From NCBI RefSeq assembly GCF_900168325.1, contig NZ_FVZE01000001.1:620001-684000 (forward strand): 64,000 nt of DNA, written 5' to 3'. This DNA is from Novosphingobium mathurense. GTDB lineage: Bacteria > Pseudomonadota > Alphaproteobacteria > Sphingomonadales > Sphingomonadaceae. Both the position numbers and the translations under genes were made by a program. Position 1 is the first letter of the stretch. Every line of letters begins with the position of its first letter. This document shows, piece by piece, positions 35,801 through 44,186 of the stretch. The notes beneath the pieces were generated by a model, which saw only the letters and a list, made by a program, of their open reading frames with translations, made no database searches and was not told where the DNA came from.

Positions 35801-36515
35801 CCTGTGGGATGCGCGCAGCCTGATCGCCGCGCCCGACCTGCCGCTTTTCGCCGCGGCCGCCGCGCGCGACGAGGGGGCCGAGAAGGCTGCCACGCGCTTG
35901 CCGCGGATGCCGCTCAGCGAGGAAGTGGTGGCCGACTACCAGACGCAGCGCCTGTCGCTCAAAGCCCATCCCATGGCCTTCCTGCGTGCCTCGCTGGCCG
36001 AGCGCGGATTCGTGCGCGCAGCGGACCTGCTGGCGCGCAAGTATCGCTCGATGGTGCAGGTCGCGGGTGTCGTGCTCATCCGCCAGCGGCCGGGCAGCGC
36101 CAAGGGGGTGTGCTTCATCACGCTCGAGGACGAGACCGGCGTCGCCAATGTCGTCGTCTGGCCGCACGTCATGGAGCGCCAGCGCAAGGTCATCATGGGC
36201 TCGCGGCTGATGGAGGTGCGCGGGCGTGTCGAGTACGACGACGAGGTGATCCACGTGATTGCCGCGCACCTCACCGATGCGACGCACGACCTGCACCGCC
36301 TTTCCGAAGACCTGCTGCCCGCGACCATCGCCCGGGCCGATCACGTGAACAACCCGCTCCCCACGCGCGCGCAGCAACTGGGGGTGAAGGAGGATGCGCC
36401 GTTCGAACCGGTAGAGCCGTGGCAGCCCCCCGGGCCCGGAAACCGCGACTGCGGCTACCACCAGGGCCATCCCCGCGACACGCGCGTGATCCCGAAATCG
36501 CGAGACTTCCATTGA
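32865..36515 (+). CDS. dnaE2: Error-prone DNA polymerase DnaE2 (ImuC)
   Basis: 1216 aa C-family polymerase. The N-terminal PHP domain reads SCFSFLRGASDAADLVSEA. The palm has GRGSAANSAVCYC and the catalytic aspartates in PPDIDVDFEHERRE. The C-terminal OB domain reads VAGVVLIRQRPGSAKGVCFITLEDETGVANVVVW. It is SOS-induced and carries out mutagenic translesion synthesis with ImuA/ImuB. It is unusually long for DnaE2. One extra segment at about residues 873-907 is encoded by a palindromic repeat-like DNA. A second low-conservation stretch lies near residues 168-200 (VVAFPRPAGGEDPGKRDIG). The reading frame is intact. Confidence 0.95.
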   Translation: MPEAPLTPERHRVEIDPDSVVPPRRAPFVELGVASCFSFLRGASDAADLVSEAYRLGYDALGIADVNSMAGVVRLHTEAQTLRLRPVIGCRIETVEGLVFLAYPADRTGYGRLCQMISAGRMGTLSGQWQEKGVCEISLGMLAAHAQGVHLVLVPPRDLDTRLTVAVESNVVAFPRPAGGEDPGKRDIGPDRNGERQVTGPLSTLLPHLAARLPSLRHVAVCRFHKGDDIARIEALDVMTQAHGLSILATNDVLYHAPDRRPLQDVMTAIRHRTSVTRAGWALEANAERHLKSPEEMVRLFDRWPHAVTAARELADACTFSLEELQYEYPEEICPGGLDPQAHLDRLTWEGAARRYPSGVPEGVSETLVRELALIGKLNLARYFLTIKDIVDFARNQEPPILCQGRGSAANSAVCYCLEITAVDPAKHALLFDRFISEERKEPPDIDVDFEHERREEVIQYIYRRYGRHRAGLCATVIHYRPRMAIREVGKAMGLSEDVTSALARTVWGGYGKEIGEKHVRETGMNLTDPHLRRVLKLTEQMIGMPRHLSQHVGGFILTQGPLTETVPIGNGAMPERSFIEWDKDDIDALGILKVDVLALGMLTCIRKCLDLLEKHHERPLTLATVPREDPETYAMLRRGDSLGVFQVESRAQMNMLPRLKPREFYDLVIQVAIVRPGPIQGDMVHPYLKRRRGEEAVAIPAPAPEHGPPDELSSILGRTLGVPIFQEQAMKIALDAARFTSAEANRLRKAMATFRSRGMVSELQDMMVGRMIARGYDPDFAERCFNQIKGFGEYGFPESHAASFAHLVYVSSWLKCHFPGAFACALLNSQPMGFYAPAQIVRDAREHGVRVLPADVNHSDWDCTLEVMDKPVSRFAHHPREGGGGAFRKDEEAGRASRLCRDDGTGRLDRHIALRLGLRQIDGFPEHAAARLVAARAEQGAFADVGALRERAGLSPALVERLASADAFGSLGLSRRQALWDARSLIAAPDLPLFAAAAARDEGAEKAATRLPRMPLSEEVVADYQTQRLSLKAHPMAFLRASLAERGFVRAADLLARKYRSMVQVAGVVLIRQRPGSAKGVCFITLEDETGVANVVVWPHVMERQRKVIMGSRLMEVRGRVEYDDEVIHVIAAHLTDATHDLHRLSEDLLPATIARADHVNNPLPTRAQQLGVKEDAPFEPVEPWQPPGPGNRDCGYHQGHPRDTRVIPKSRDFH
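35493..35585 (+). repeat. Palindromic repeat-like element inside dnaE2
   Basis: This about 93-bp block contains CCCCGC (35502-35507) facing GGGG-rich sequence at 35513, and GCAG-GGCGGG-ctt-CCCGCC-t-CTGC at 35544-35567. Such ATCCCCGCGAAGG-type palindromes look like intergenic repeats of alphaproteobacteria. Here it is in frame and translated as a Gly/Arg/Glu-rich insert between DWDCTLE and ALRLGLRQIDG, which are adjacent in ordinary DnaE2 proteins. Borders are approximate. Confidence 0.65.
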
Positions 36516-36594
36516 GGAAGGAGGCGGCGTAGCCCGATCTTAACCATTCGCTGCGACACTGGCGCCGCAGTCGAACATCAATCAGGTAGTCATC

Positions 36595-36792
36595 ATGGCA
36601 TTCCTCAAGGGTCTCATTCCCGGATTTCTGCTGACCTGGGTCGTGTCTTTGATCATCGGTTCCAACGGCTCGAAGGGCGGTATGCTCACGATCCAGCACA
36701 CCTATATCGAGGGGCACAGCTTCTATTGGTCCTGGCCGCTGTTCATTGCCGGGACCGCGCTGTCCTGGGCGCTGTTTGCGATGATGGACTGA
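36595..36792 (+). CDS. Small two-helix membrane protein
   Basis: 65 aa. Two hydrophobic helices (about 8-23 and 46-63) flank a polar loop GSNGSKGGMLTIQHTYIEGHSF. AGG lies a short distance before the ATG. No family recognised. It follows dnaE2 by 79 nt without a clear SOS box of its own, so it may be read through from the mutagenesis operon. An inverted repeat CCGCACCG/CGGTGCGG (36810-36844) follows but lacks a T-run. Confidence 0.65.
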   Translation: MAFLKGLIPGFLLTWVVSLIIGSNGSKGGMLTIQHTYIEGHSFYWSWPLFIAGTALSWALFAMMD

Positions 36793-36877
36793 ACGCCGCC
36801 CTCGCTTCGCCGCACCGTACTGCCATATCCTTGGCGCGGTGCGGGCTTCAGAATGCAGTTTGCCTTAATATCAGGTT

Positions 36878-37558
36878 CTAAAGTGCCGTTCTTGCGAGGG
36901 CGTCAACGCAGCGTCTTGCTTCTTCGATCGACCAGTCGTGCAAGGGGCCCCGAACATGGGGGGACAGGACCTCGCAGACGCCGAGGCGCATGTGCGCTTC
37001 GAGTGCATCGTCGGCGATCGCCTGCCCGGCCCAGAGCGTGACTGCGCTTACCATGCGCATCGTGACCAGCCCGTTGAGCACGTCGATGACTGCCGGGTCC
37101 AGCGCATCCCGGTCGACCAGTTCCTCCAGCGCTCTTCCGACATAGCGGCGATAGACTTCGTGCAGGGCGACGAGATCCGTCTGCTGGACGAGCACCGGCG
37201 CCAATGCCCGCGCCACTTCGGGCGCTTCAAGGGTTCGGCGCGAGAGCGTTTCGCATAGGGAAAGGAAGAAGCCGATGCCGTGATCGGCCGCCTTGCTCCA
37301 GGCTTCCTCGATGAAGCCCTCGCTGCGTTCGCGCGCGGCGGTGGCGATCAGGGCGTCCTTGGTCTTGTAGATGTTGAACAGGGTGCGCTCTGCAACGCCC
37401 GCTTCGCTGGCGATCATCTTCGTCGACATCGCGTCGTAGCCATGGCGGACCAGCAGGGCATAGGCCGCATCGAGAATACGCGCGCGTCGTTCCCGCTGTC
37501 GCGGCGTCAGGCTGCGGATGTGATTCGCAGCTCGGGCTGCCTCTGCCAGATCGGACAT
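36878..37558 (-). CDS. TetR-family transcriptional regulator
   Basis: 226 aa. The N-terminal helix-turn-helix spans RERRARILDAAYALLVRHGYDAMSTKMIASEAGVAERTLFNIYKTKDAL (about 22-70), a typical TetR DNA-binding domain. The C-terminal ligand domain is unassigned. No obvious target gene is adjacent: the tRNA-Glu cluster lies upstream on the same strand and the small membrane protein converges from the other side. Confidence 0.88.
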   Translation of the reverse strand: MSDLAEAARAANHIRSLTPRQRERRARILDAAYALLVRHGYDAMSTKMIASEAGVAERTLFNIYKTKDALIATAARERSEGFIEEAWSKAADHGIGFFLSLCETLSRRTLEAPEVARALAPVLVQQTDLVALHEVYRRYVGRALEELVDRDALDPAVIDVLNGLVTMRMVSAVTLWAGQAIADDALEAHMRLGVCEVLSPHVRGPLHDWSIEEARRCVDALARTAL

Positions 37559-37686
37559 CGGCCATCCTTAGAGGGATGTCGCAGGTCAGATCAATCGCGC
37601 GAACGAAATCGCGTATCGCTTTGCGCGGTATGGAGGATTTTCGGGGGTGCGAAAGGTCGCTACGGCGCCGGTCGCGCCGGAAGAGA

Positions 37687-37762
37687 TGGTGACCCCTACG
37701 GGACTCGAACCCGTGTTTCAGCCGTGAAAGGGCCGCGTCCTAGACCGCTAGACGAAGGGGCC
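37687..37762 (-). tRNA. tRNA-Glu (anticodon TTC), copy 1
   Basis: 76 nt including encoded CCA. Acceptor GGCCCCT/AGGGGTC, D-arm GTCTAGCGGTCTAGGAC, anticodon loop CTTTCAC (TTC), T-arm ACGGG-TTCGAGT-CCCGT. It is nearest to the tetR gene in a three-gene cluster on the minus strand. Confidence 0.95.
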
Positions 37763-37803
37763 ATGAAAGCCATTCGCATGGCCTGTCTGGCATCTCTTAC
37801 GGC

Positions 37804-37879
37804 TGGTGACCCCTACGGGACTCGAACCCGTGTTTCAGCCGTGAGAGGGCCGCGTCCTAGACCGCTAGACGAAGGGGCC
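37804..37879 (-). tRNA. tRNA-Glu (anticodon CTC)
   Basis: Nearly identical to its two neighbours but the loop reads CTCTCAC, giving anticodon CTC, which reads GAG only. Spacers of 41 and 38 bp separate it from the flanking TTC copies, so all three are probably cut from one transcript. Confidence 0.93.
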
Positions 37880-37917
37880 ATATAGCCATTTGAAAGCCTG
37901 CCTGGCGCAGCACCGGA

Positions 37918-37993
37918 TGGTGACCCCTACGGGAATCGAACCCGTGTTTCAGCCGTGAAAGGGCCGCGTCCTAGACCGCTAGACGAAGGGGCC
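37918..37993 (-). tRNA. tRNA-Glu (anticodon TTC), copy 3
   Basis: Same as copy 1 apart from one T-loop change (TTCGATTCC instead of TTCGAGTCC). CCA is encoded. It is first in transcription order. Confidence 0.95.
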
Positions 37994-38109
37994 ATTCCGA
38001 GCTGCGCCGGAGGCAGGACCGGCCCTCTAGCGGTGGGTTGCGGGGGGGTCAACCCCCTGATCGCAGATAAATTGCACTCTTTGTGGCACGCCATTGAGGC
38101 AGGCTGATT

Positions 38110-39897
38110 TCAGTCCGCGAATGCGGCGTCGTCGATGTGCAATTCAGCCTGAGGGCGGCTGCCCCAGTCGTCGATCTTCGCCCGTCCGGCAAGCCAAAGG
38201 CGGCGACCCTGCGAGGCATGGAGCAGGGCCTGGCCCATCTCGGTTTCGGCAGAACGGAAGGCCATGGCCTTGAAACGGCCGCCATCCGTGCCGCCGACGA
38301 TCAGCCGGACGTGGTCTGCGCCCACGACGTCGGCCTTGACGATCCGCACCGGCCCGACCGCCACGCGCGGTCCCGGCCAGCCCATGCCGTAGGGGCCGGC
38401 GCTTTCCAGGGTCTCGACCAGCGTGGGCGTCAATCCGCCCGGCGCGAGCGCGAGATCGAGCAGCATCGCCTGATTTGCGCTGGCGTGTGAAACGTCGGTG
38501 GCAAGACGCGAATCGAGCCATTCGGACAGGGCTTCGAGCTTGTCGGGCGCGATCGTGAGGCCCGCTGCCATGGCATGGCCGCCGCCCGCCACCAAGAGGC
38601 CCGTCTCGCGTGCGGCAATGATCGCTGCACCAAGATCGACCCCGGTGATCGAGCGTCCCGATCCCTTGCCATTGCCCGCTTCGTCCGCGTCGAGCGCGAT
38701 GACGAGCGTGGGCTTGCCGGTCTTTTCCTTGATCCGTCCGGCCACGATACCGATGACGCCCGGGTGCCATCCGGCGCCGGCAAGTACGAGGACCGCGCGG
38801 TTGTGCTGGCGATCGATCTGCGCTTCGGCGGTTTCCTGAACCGCCTGCTCGATCGCACGCCTTTCGTCGTTGAGGCGCGAGAGCTGGGCGGCGATGTCGC
38901 GCGCTTCGTCCGGATCGGTAGTGGTCAGCAGGCGGACGCCCAGAGTCGATTCGCCCACGCGGCCCCCGGCATTGATGCGCGGGCCGAGCGCGAAGCCGAG
39001 GTCGCTGCAGGTGGGCGCGCGGTTGAGGCGGCTTGCGTCGATCAGGGCCGACATGCCGATGTTGTCGCGCCGGGCCATGACCTTGAGCCCCTGGGCGACG
39101 AGCGCACGGTTGAGGCCATGAAGCGCGGCAACGTCGGCCACGGTGCCCAGTGCCACGAGGTCGAGAAGGGCGAACAGGTCAGGCTCGCGGCGTTCGGCGA
39201 AGAAGCCCTGACGACGCAGGGTGCGCACGGTGGCGACGGCGAGCAGGAAGGCGACGCCAACAGCGGCAAGATGGCCGTGATCTGCGCCTGTGGCGCTCTC
39301 GTCGAGGCGGTTCGGATTGACCAGAGCGGCGGCGCGCGGCAGTTCCGGTGAGCACTTGTGATGGTCCACGACGATCACGTCGACACCCACGCCATGTGCC
39401 ATTTCCAACGCTTCATGGGCCATCGCACCGCAGTCGACGGTGACGATCAGACTGGAGCCTTCCCCGGCAATGCGCACGAGCGCTTCGCCCGAGGGGCCGT
39501 AGCCTTCGAGCAGCCGGTCGGGAATGTAATAGCGGGCATCGTGGCCCAGCGAGCGCATGAGCAGGATCAGCAGGGCCGCACTCGTTGCGCCGTCGACGTC
39601 GTAGTCCCCGTAGACCGTCACGGCCTCGCCGGTCATGATCGCCTGCGCCAGCCGTTCGGCGGCCGCGTCCATGTCACGGAATTCGGACGGATCGGGCAGG
39701 AAGGCGCGCAGCGAAGGGGTGCGATGCCGGTCCAGGTCCTCACGCGGAACGCCGCGCGAAAGCAGGAGCTGGGTGACGATGTCGTTTTCCAGCCCGCCGG
39801 GACCGTCCGAGAGGTCCATGTTGCCGCCGCGCCAGCGCCAGGCCTTGCCGGTGAGGGATTTGTCGATGCCGAAGAGCGAAGCAGATCGAGAAGCCAT
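38110..39897 (-). CDS. recJ: Single-stranded-DNA-specific exonuclease RecJ
   Basis: 595 aa from the ATG at 39897, which has GGAAAGG just upstream (an in-frame ATG at 39954 adds 19 odd residues). DHH-superfamily motifs: DYDVDGATSAA (98-108), VDCGAMAHE, VDHHKCS, and the DHHA1 region with GGGHAMAAGLTI. RecJ degrades ssDNA 5' to 3' in recombination and mismatch repair. It is transcribed towards the tRNA-Glu cluster. Confidence 0.95.
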   Translation of the reverse strand: MASRSASLFGIDKSLTGKAWRWRGGNMDLSDGPGGLENDIVTQLLLSRGVPREDLDRHRTPSLRAFLPDPSEFRDMDAAAERLAQAIMTGEAVTVYGDYDVDGATSAALLILLMRSLGHDARYYIPDRLLEGYGPSGEALVRIAGEGSSLIVTVDCGAMAHEALEMAHGVGVDVIVVDHHKCSPELPRAAALVNPNRLDESATGADHGHLAAVGVAFLLAVATVRTLRRQGFFAERREPDLFALLDLVALGTVADVAALHGLNRALVAQGLKVMARRDNIGMSALIDASRLNRAPTCSDLGFALGPRINAGGRVGESTLGVRLLTTTDPDEARDIAAQLSRLNDERRAIEQAVQETAEAQIDRQHNRAVLVLAGAGWHPGVIGIVAGRIKEKTGKPTLVIALDADEAGNGKGSGRSITGVDLGAAIIAARETGLLVAGGGHAMAAGLTIAPDKLEALSEWLDSRLATDVSHASANQAMLLDLALAPGGLTPTLVETLESAGPYGMGWPGPRVAVGPVRIVKADVVGADHVRLIVGGTDGGRFKAMAFRSAETEMGQALLHASQGRRLWLAGRAKIDDWGSRPQAELHIDDAAFAD

Positions 39898-40064
39898 GCC
39901 TTTCCGATTATACGAGCGCGTGACCAGCGGGAAGGCTTGAGCCCACAGGTTCATGCCCTTTCAACAGCACAAGGCGTGACAGCAGGCCACTAACGCGACT
40001 AGTTTTGACGGATGGCAGCGCCCCGTTCCACGCCCGCAATGCGGCCCATCGGCCCTGACTTGCC

Positions 40065-40550
40065 GTGAGCGAGCCTGTCCTTGCCGTGATCTGGCATTCC
40101 CGGACCGGCGCCTCGCGGGCGATGGCGGCGCAAGTGGCAGAGGGAGCTGGCAGCCGCGCTCGCCTGATTGCGGCCGCCGATGTCTTGCCGGAGGATTTGC
40201 TGGCTGCGGGGGGCTACGTCTTCGTCTGCCCCGAAAACCTCGCGACGGTGTCGGGCATGATGAAGGAGATGTTCGACCGCTGCTATTACCCGGTGCTCGG
40301 TCGGATCGAGGGCAGGGCCTATGCCACGGTCATCGCCGCGGGATCGGATGGATCGGGCGCGCAGGCCCAGATCGATCGCATTGCCACGGGCTTGCGTCTC
40401 AAGCGGGTGGCTGACCCGATGATCGTCAATCTGCAGGCGCAGACGCCCGAGGAAATTCTTGCCGATAAGACTGTCCCTCGCGAGCGTCTGCAGGAATGCC
40501 GCGATCTCGGCGCGGCGATGGGCGAGGGGCTTTCGCTCGGCATCTTCTGA
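40065..40550 (+). CDS. Flavodoxin-fold family protein
   Basis: 161 aa from a GTG. AVIWHSRTGASRAMA (about 7-21) is the FMN-phosphate loop of flavodoxin-like/NAD(P)H-dependent oxidoreductases. GGYVFVCPENLATVSGMMKEMFDRCYYP fits the second flavin loop. The redox partner is unknown. It is divergent from recJ by about 170 nt. Confidence 0.78.
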   Translation: MSEPVLAVIWHSRTGASRAMAAQVAEGAGSRARLIAAADVLPEDLLAAGGYVFVCPENLATVSGMMKEMFDRCYYPVLGRIEGRAYATVIAAGSDGSGAQAQIDRIATGLRLKRVADPMIVNLQAQTPEEILADKTVPRERLQECRDLGAAMGEGLSLGIF

Positions 40551-40651
40551 GACGGCGGCCATCGGGATTAAGTTTCGGCAACCGGCTCGACGGTTTCGGG
40601 AACAAGCGGAAGAATCCCGATTTAACGCCTAAGTCTCTGAAAGTAAGTTCC

Positions 40652-41356
40652 ATGTCGCCCCCGGACAGCCCTGTCGAAAATTCCAATCCCGGTGCTACGC
40701 TCGTCTTCGCGGAAGGTGCGCGGCCAACAGCCTGCGCTCTTGCGTCCCTATTCGATTCACCGGCGATGCTGGGGATCGGTTCCGTTGTCGCCAATCGATC
40801 CCATCTCACCGGAAATGGGATCGAGGTGCTTGCTGGCGGTCTGGCATTCGACCTGCGCTTCGCGGATGGTCCAGCGCCGGACGGACAGGTCATCCGGATC
40901 GAGCCCGGCGAGCATGTTGCCGCTGGCGTGACCTTGCTCCCGGTCGTCAGGGCGCTCGCGGGGCTCGTCGCCAACCTGGCGCTTCACTTGCCCGTCGCAG
41001 CGATCGCCTGGGACATGGCGGGGACCGTCGCACAACCGCAGGAGTTCTCACGCGCGGCACTCAACTGGCTGGCCGGGGGACCTTTTCCGGCGCAGTGCCT
41101 GACCTCCCTGACGGTCAAGTCGGACGGCAGCATCGCCAGCGAAGGGCTGGTTCACTTCACCGGACAGGAAATGTACCTTGTCGGTGCGGAGGGCGAGGAC
41201 GAGGCGACGGCGATACGGCTCGCCGTTGGCGTGGTCGATCAACTGGTTCGCCAGGGGCGCCTGCTGGCCCCGCGGGAGTTTACCATTGCCGGCACCGGAT
41301 TGCTGGCCGAGCCCTCGCAATATGAGGATCGGGTCTGGGTCTGGCGCAAGCGCTAG
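40652..41356 (+). CDS. Protein of unknown function, possibly DUF4261-like
   Basis: 234 aa, no signal peptide. The middle part (VAAIAWDMAGTVAQPQEFSRAALNWLAGGPFP, then EGLVHFTGQEMYLVGAEGEDEATAIRLAVGVVDQLV) vaguely follows the pattern of DUF4261 proteins, but I cannot confirm this. The ATG at 40652 is preferred because the longer frame overlaps the flavodoxin gene antisense-free region without conserved residues. It converges on the nitronate monooxygenase gene, 10 nt apart. Confidence 0.6.
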   Translation: MSPPDSPVENSNPGATLVFAEGARPTACALASLFDSPAMLGIGSVVANRSHLTGNGIEVLAGGLAFDLRFADGPAPDGQVIRIEPGEHVAAGVTLLPVVRALAGLVANLALHLPVAAIAWDMAGTVAQPQEFSRAALNWLAGGPFPAQCLTSLTVKSDGSIASEGLVHFTGQEMYLVGAEGEDEATAIRLAVGVVDQLVRQGRLLAPREFTIAGTGLLAEPSQYEDRVWVWRKR

Positions 41357-41366
41357 GCTTTGCCGG

Positions 41367-42317
41367 TCAAGTTCCTCCGGTGCGGGCCCGCAGGTCTGCC
41401 TTGGCAGCCTCGTACTCGGCATGGAGCTTGGCGACGCGGTCGGCAACCGGTTCGATTGCCTTGATCGCGCCGATGCCTTGCCCTGCGCCCCAGATGTCCT
41501 TCCAGGCCTTGGCTTCCATCTTGCCGCCCGAACCGAAATCCATCTGGCTCTTGTCGCCCTCTGGCAGATTATCGGGGTCCATGCCCGCTGCCTCGATCGA
41601 GGGGCGCAGGTAATTGCCGTGGACACCGGTGAAGAGGCTGGAATTTACGATGTCGGCGGCGTGGCTGTCGACGATCGACTGCTTGTACCCTTCGACGGCA
41701 TTCGCCTCCGGCGTCGCGATCCAGGGCGAGCCGATATAGGCGAAGTCGGCGCCCAAAGCCTGGGCTGCGAGAATCGAGCGACCGCAAGCGATGGCGCCCG
41801 AGAGGGCGAGCGGGCCGTCGAACCACTCGCGGATTTCCTGTACCAGCGCGAAGGGCGATTGCGTGCCCGCATGACCGCCGGCTCCCGCAGCCACTGCGAT
41901 CAGGCCGTCCGCGCCCTTTTCCATCGCCTTGCGTGCAAAACGGTTGTCGATGACGTCATGTAGGACGAGCCCGCCCCAGCCGTGAACCGCGGCATTGATG
42001 TCTTCGCGTGCGCCCAGCGAGGTGATGACAAGCGGCACTTTCCACTTCGCACACATCGCCAGATCCTCTTCCAACCGGTTGTTGGAGCGGTGAACGATGA
42101 GATTGACGGCGAAGGGCACGCCGCAATCGGCGGTTTCCTCGTTGATCCGGTGCAGCCATTCGTCGAGTTGGCTGGCGGGGCGCGCATTGAGGGCGGGAAA
42201 GCTGCCGACAATTCCCGAGCGCACTTGAGCGATGACGAGGTCCGGATTGGAAACGATGAACATCGGCGAGCCGATGACCGGGAGGCGCAGATTGTCGAAG
42301 AGTGCGGGCAGGGCCAT
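41367..42317 (-). CDS. Nitronate monooxygenase (2-nitropropane dioxygenase family)
   Basis: 316 aa TIM-barrel FMN enzyme. PVIGSPMFIVSNPDLVIAQVRSGIVGSFP is the family N-terminus. AAGAGGHAGTQSPFALVQEI carries the FMN phosphate-binding and catalytic-His region, and ALGADFAYIGSPWIATPEA is the second FMN loop. It oxidises alkyl nitronates (or serves as an FMN reductase in some members). Downstream of leuA on the same strand but beyond its terminator. Confidence 0.9.
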   Translation of the reverse strand: MALPALFDNLRLPVIGSPMFIVSNPDLVIAQVRSGIVGSFPALNARPASQLDEWLHRINEETADCGVPFAVNLIVHRSNNRLEEDLAMCAKWKVPLVITSLGAREDINAAVHGWGGLVLHDVIDNRFARKAMEKGADGLIAVAAGAGGHAGTQSPFALVQEIREWFDGPLALSGAIACGRSILAAQALGADFAYIGSPWIATPEANAVEGYKQSIVDSHAADIVNSSLFTGVHGNYLRPSIEAAGMDPDNLPEGDKSQMDFGSGGKMEAKAWKDIWGAGQGIGAIKAIEPVADRVAKLHAEYEAAKADLRARTGGT

Positions 42318-42430
42318 TTCAGTTCCGTTTAATCGAGCAATTAAACGGCAGGCTAATGCGGTCCGGCAGCGCTGTCGAGAGGCTGCATAAACCGATCCGG
42401 CAAGGGAAAGCCGGGGGCGTTAAAAGCGAA

Positions 42431-42458
42431 AGGGGCCTGCCATCCGGCAAGCCCCTTG
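42431..42458 (-). terminator. Intrinsic terminator after leuA
   Basis: On the minus strand AAGGGGC-T-TGCC-GGAT-GGCA-G-GCCCCTT forms a stem of 11 pairs with one bulged pair, followed by TCGCTTTT. It starts 16 nt past the leuA stop. Confidence 0.85.
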
Positions 42459-42473
42459 TCTTGATCGGTCGGA

Positions 42474-44153
42474 TCAGGCGGCGTTGCTGGCAGCATTGGC
42501 CGCGCTGAGCACGGCCCTAACGCTGGCGGTCGCGACGTCCTCATCGATGCCCACGCCCCAGATCGTGCGGCCATCGCTCGTCACGCACTCGACGTAGGCT
42601 GCCGCGCGCGCGTCCGAACTGGAGCCCATCGAGTGTTCGGCGTAGTCGCGCACTTCGAGGGTGACGCCAAAGCTTTCGGCCAGGGTCGCCGTGACCGAGG
42701 AGATCAGGCCGTTGCCACGACCCGATACGGTCTGTTCCTTGCCGTCGACGCCGATCTTGCCGGCAAAGACGCGGGTCCCGTCGGATGCGCGCTTCTCGTC
42801 CCAGTCGATGAGCTGGAAGTGCTGCGGTTCATCGATGCGATAGACCTTCCGGAACACGTCCCAGATATCGCCGGCCTGCAGTTCGCGGCCCAGTTCGTCT
42901 GCCAGGTCCTGCACGTGCTTGGAGAAGTGCGCCTGCATGCGCTTGGGCAGCTTGAGACCCTGATCCTGCTCGATCACCCAGGCAAAGCCGCCCTTGCCCG
43001 ACTGCGAGTTGACGCGGATGACCGCCTCGTAGTTGCGGCCCAGATCCGCCGGATCGATCGGCAGGTAGGGAACGGCCCAGGTCTCGTCGTTGCGCTTCTC
43101 GCGCGCGGCAAAGCCCTTCTTGATCGCATCCTGGTGCGAGCCGGAGAAGGCGGTGAAGACCAGTTCGCCGCCATAAGGATGGCGTTCGGGGACCTTGAGC
43201 TGGTTGCAGTACTCGACGGTCTGGATGACTTCGTCGATGTCCGAGAAATCCAGCTCCGGATCAACACCTTGCGTGTACATGTTGAGAGCGACTGTCACCA
43301 AGCAGCAGTTGCCGGTGCGCTCGCCATTGCCGAACAGGCAGCCCTCGACGCGGTCGGCGCCGGCCATCAGCCCCAGCTCGGCAGCAGCCACGCCGGTGCC
43401 GCGGTCGTTGTGCGTGTGCAGGCTGATTACCGCGCTCTCGCGGTTGGGCAGGTTGCGGCAGAAGTATTCGATCTGGTCGGCGTAGATGTTCGGCGTTGCC
43501 GCCTCGACCGTCGCCGGCAGGTTGAGGATGATCGGATGCTCAGGCGTGGGCTGGAGCACTTCCATCACCGCTTCGCAGCACTCGATCGAGAAATCGAGTT
43601 CCGCGGTCGAGAACGTCTCGGGCGAGTACTCGAAGTGCCACTTGGTCTGTGGGTACTTCGCCGCCTGGTCACGCATGACCTTGGCGCCGTTGACCGCGAT
43701 CTGGCGCACTTCGGACTGGTCCATCCCGAAAACGACCTGACGCCACAGCGGCGAGACTGCGTTGTAGAGGTGGACGATGGCGGCATGAACGCCGGCCAGG
43801 CTTTCGAACGACTTTTCGATCAGGTCCTGCCGCGACTGGGTCAGCACCTGCACCAGTACGTCCTCGGGGATACGTCCGGTGTCGACCAGACCGCGGATGA
43901 AGTCGTAGTCGGTCGCGCCCGAGCTGGGGAAGCCGACTTCGATCTCCTTCAGGCCCACCTTGACCAGCAGGTCGAAGAAGCGGGTCTTCTTCTCCGAGCT
44001 CATCGGGTCGATGAGCGCCTGGTTGCCGTCACGCAGATCGGTGGAGAGCCAGCGCGGTGCCTTGGTGATGACCTGCGAGGGCCATTGGCGATCCTGCAGC
44101 TGGATCTGCGGGAAAGGGCGATATTTGACCGAAGGGTCTTTCAGCATAGTCAT
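42474..44153 (-). CDS. leuA: 2-isopropylmalate synthase
   Basis: 559 aa, the long LeuA form. RWLSTDLRDGNQALIDPM is the HMGL-type catalytic loop, SLHTHNDRGTGVAAAELG carries the zinc-ligand histidines, and GSHQDAIKKG is family-specific. A regulatory LeuA dimer domain follows with GNGLISSVTATLAESFGV. It condenses 2-oxoisovalerate and acetyl-CoA as the committed step to leucine and is usually feedback-inhibited by it. It is preceded by the leucine-rich leader peptide at 44246-44296, so expression is probably attenuated by leucyl-tRNA supply. Confidence 0.96.
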   Translation of the reverse strand: MTMLKDPSVKYRPFPQIQLQDRQWPSQVITKAPRWLSTDLRDGNQALIDPMSSEKKTRFFDLLVKVGLKEIEVGFPSSGATDYDFIRGLVDTGRIPEDVLVQVLTQSRQDLIEKSFESLAGVHAAIVHLYNAVSPLWRQVVFGMDQSEVRQIAVNGAKVMRDQAAKYPQTKWHFEYSPETFSTAELDFSIECCEAVMEVLQPTPEHPIILNLPATVEAATPNIYADQIEYFCRNLPNRESAVISLHTHNDRGTGVAAAELGLMAGADRVEGCLFGNGERTGNCCLVTVALNMYTQGVDPELDFSDIDEVIQTVEYCNQLKVPERHPYGGELVFTAFSGSHQDAIKKGFAAREKRNDETWAVPYLPIDPADLGRNYEAVIRVNSQSGKGGFAWVIEQDQGLKLPKRMQAHFSKHVQDLADELGRELQAGDIWDVFRKVYRIDEPQHFQLIDWDEKRASDGTRVFAGKIGVDGKEQTVSGRGNGLISSVTATLAESFGVTLEVRDYAEHSMGSSSDARAAAYVECVTSDGRTIWGVGIDEDVATASVRAVLSAANAASNAA

Positions 44154-44186
44154 GGGTAGTGTCTCGCTCGGGAAAGTCTGCGCTTT

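Noticed and set aside
36810-36844. Inverted repeat CCGCACCG/CGGTGCGG as a terminator
   Set aside because: The loop is 19 nt and there is no T-run on either strand; noted only in the neighbouring gene entry.
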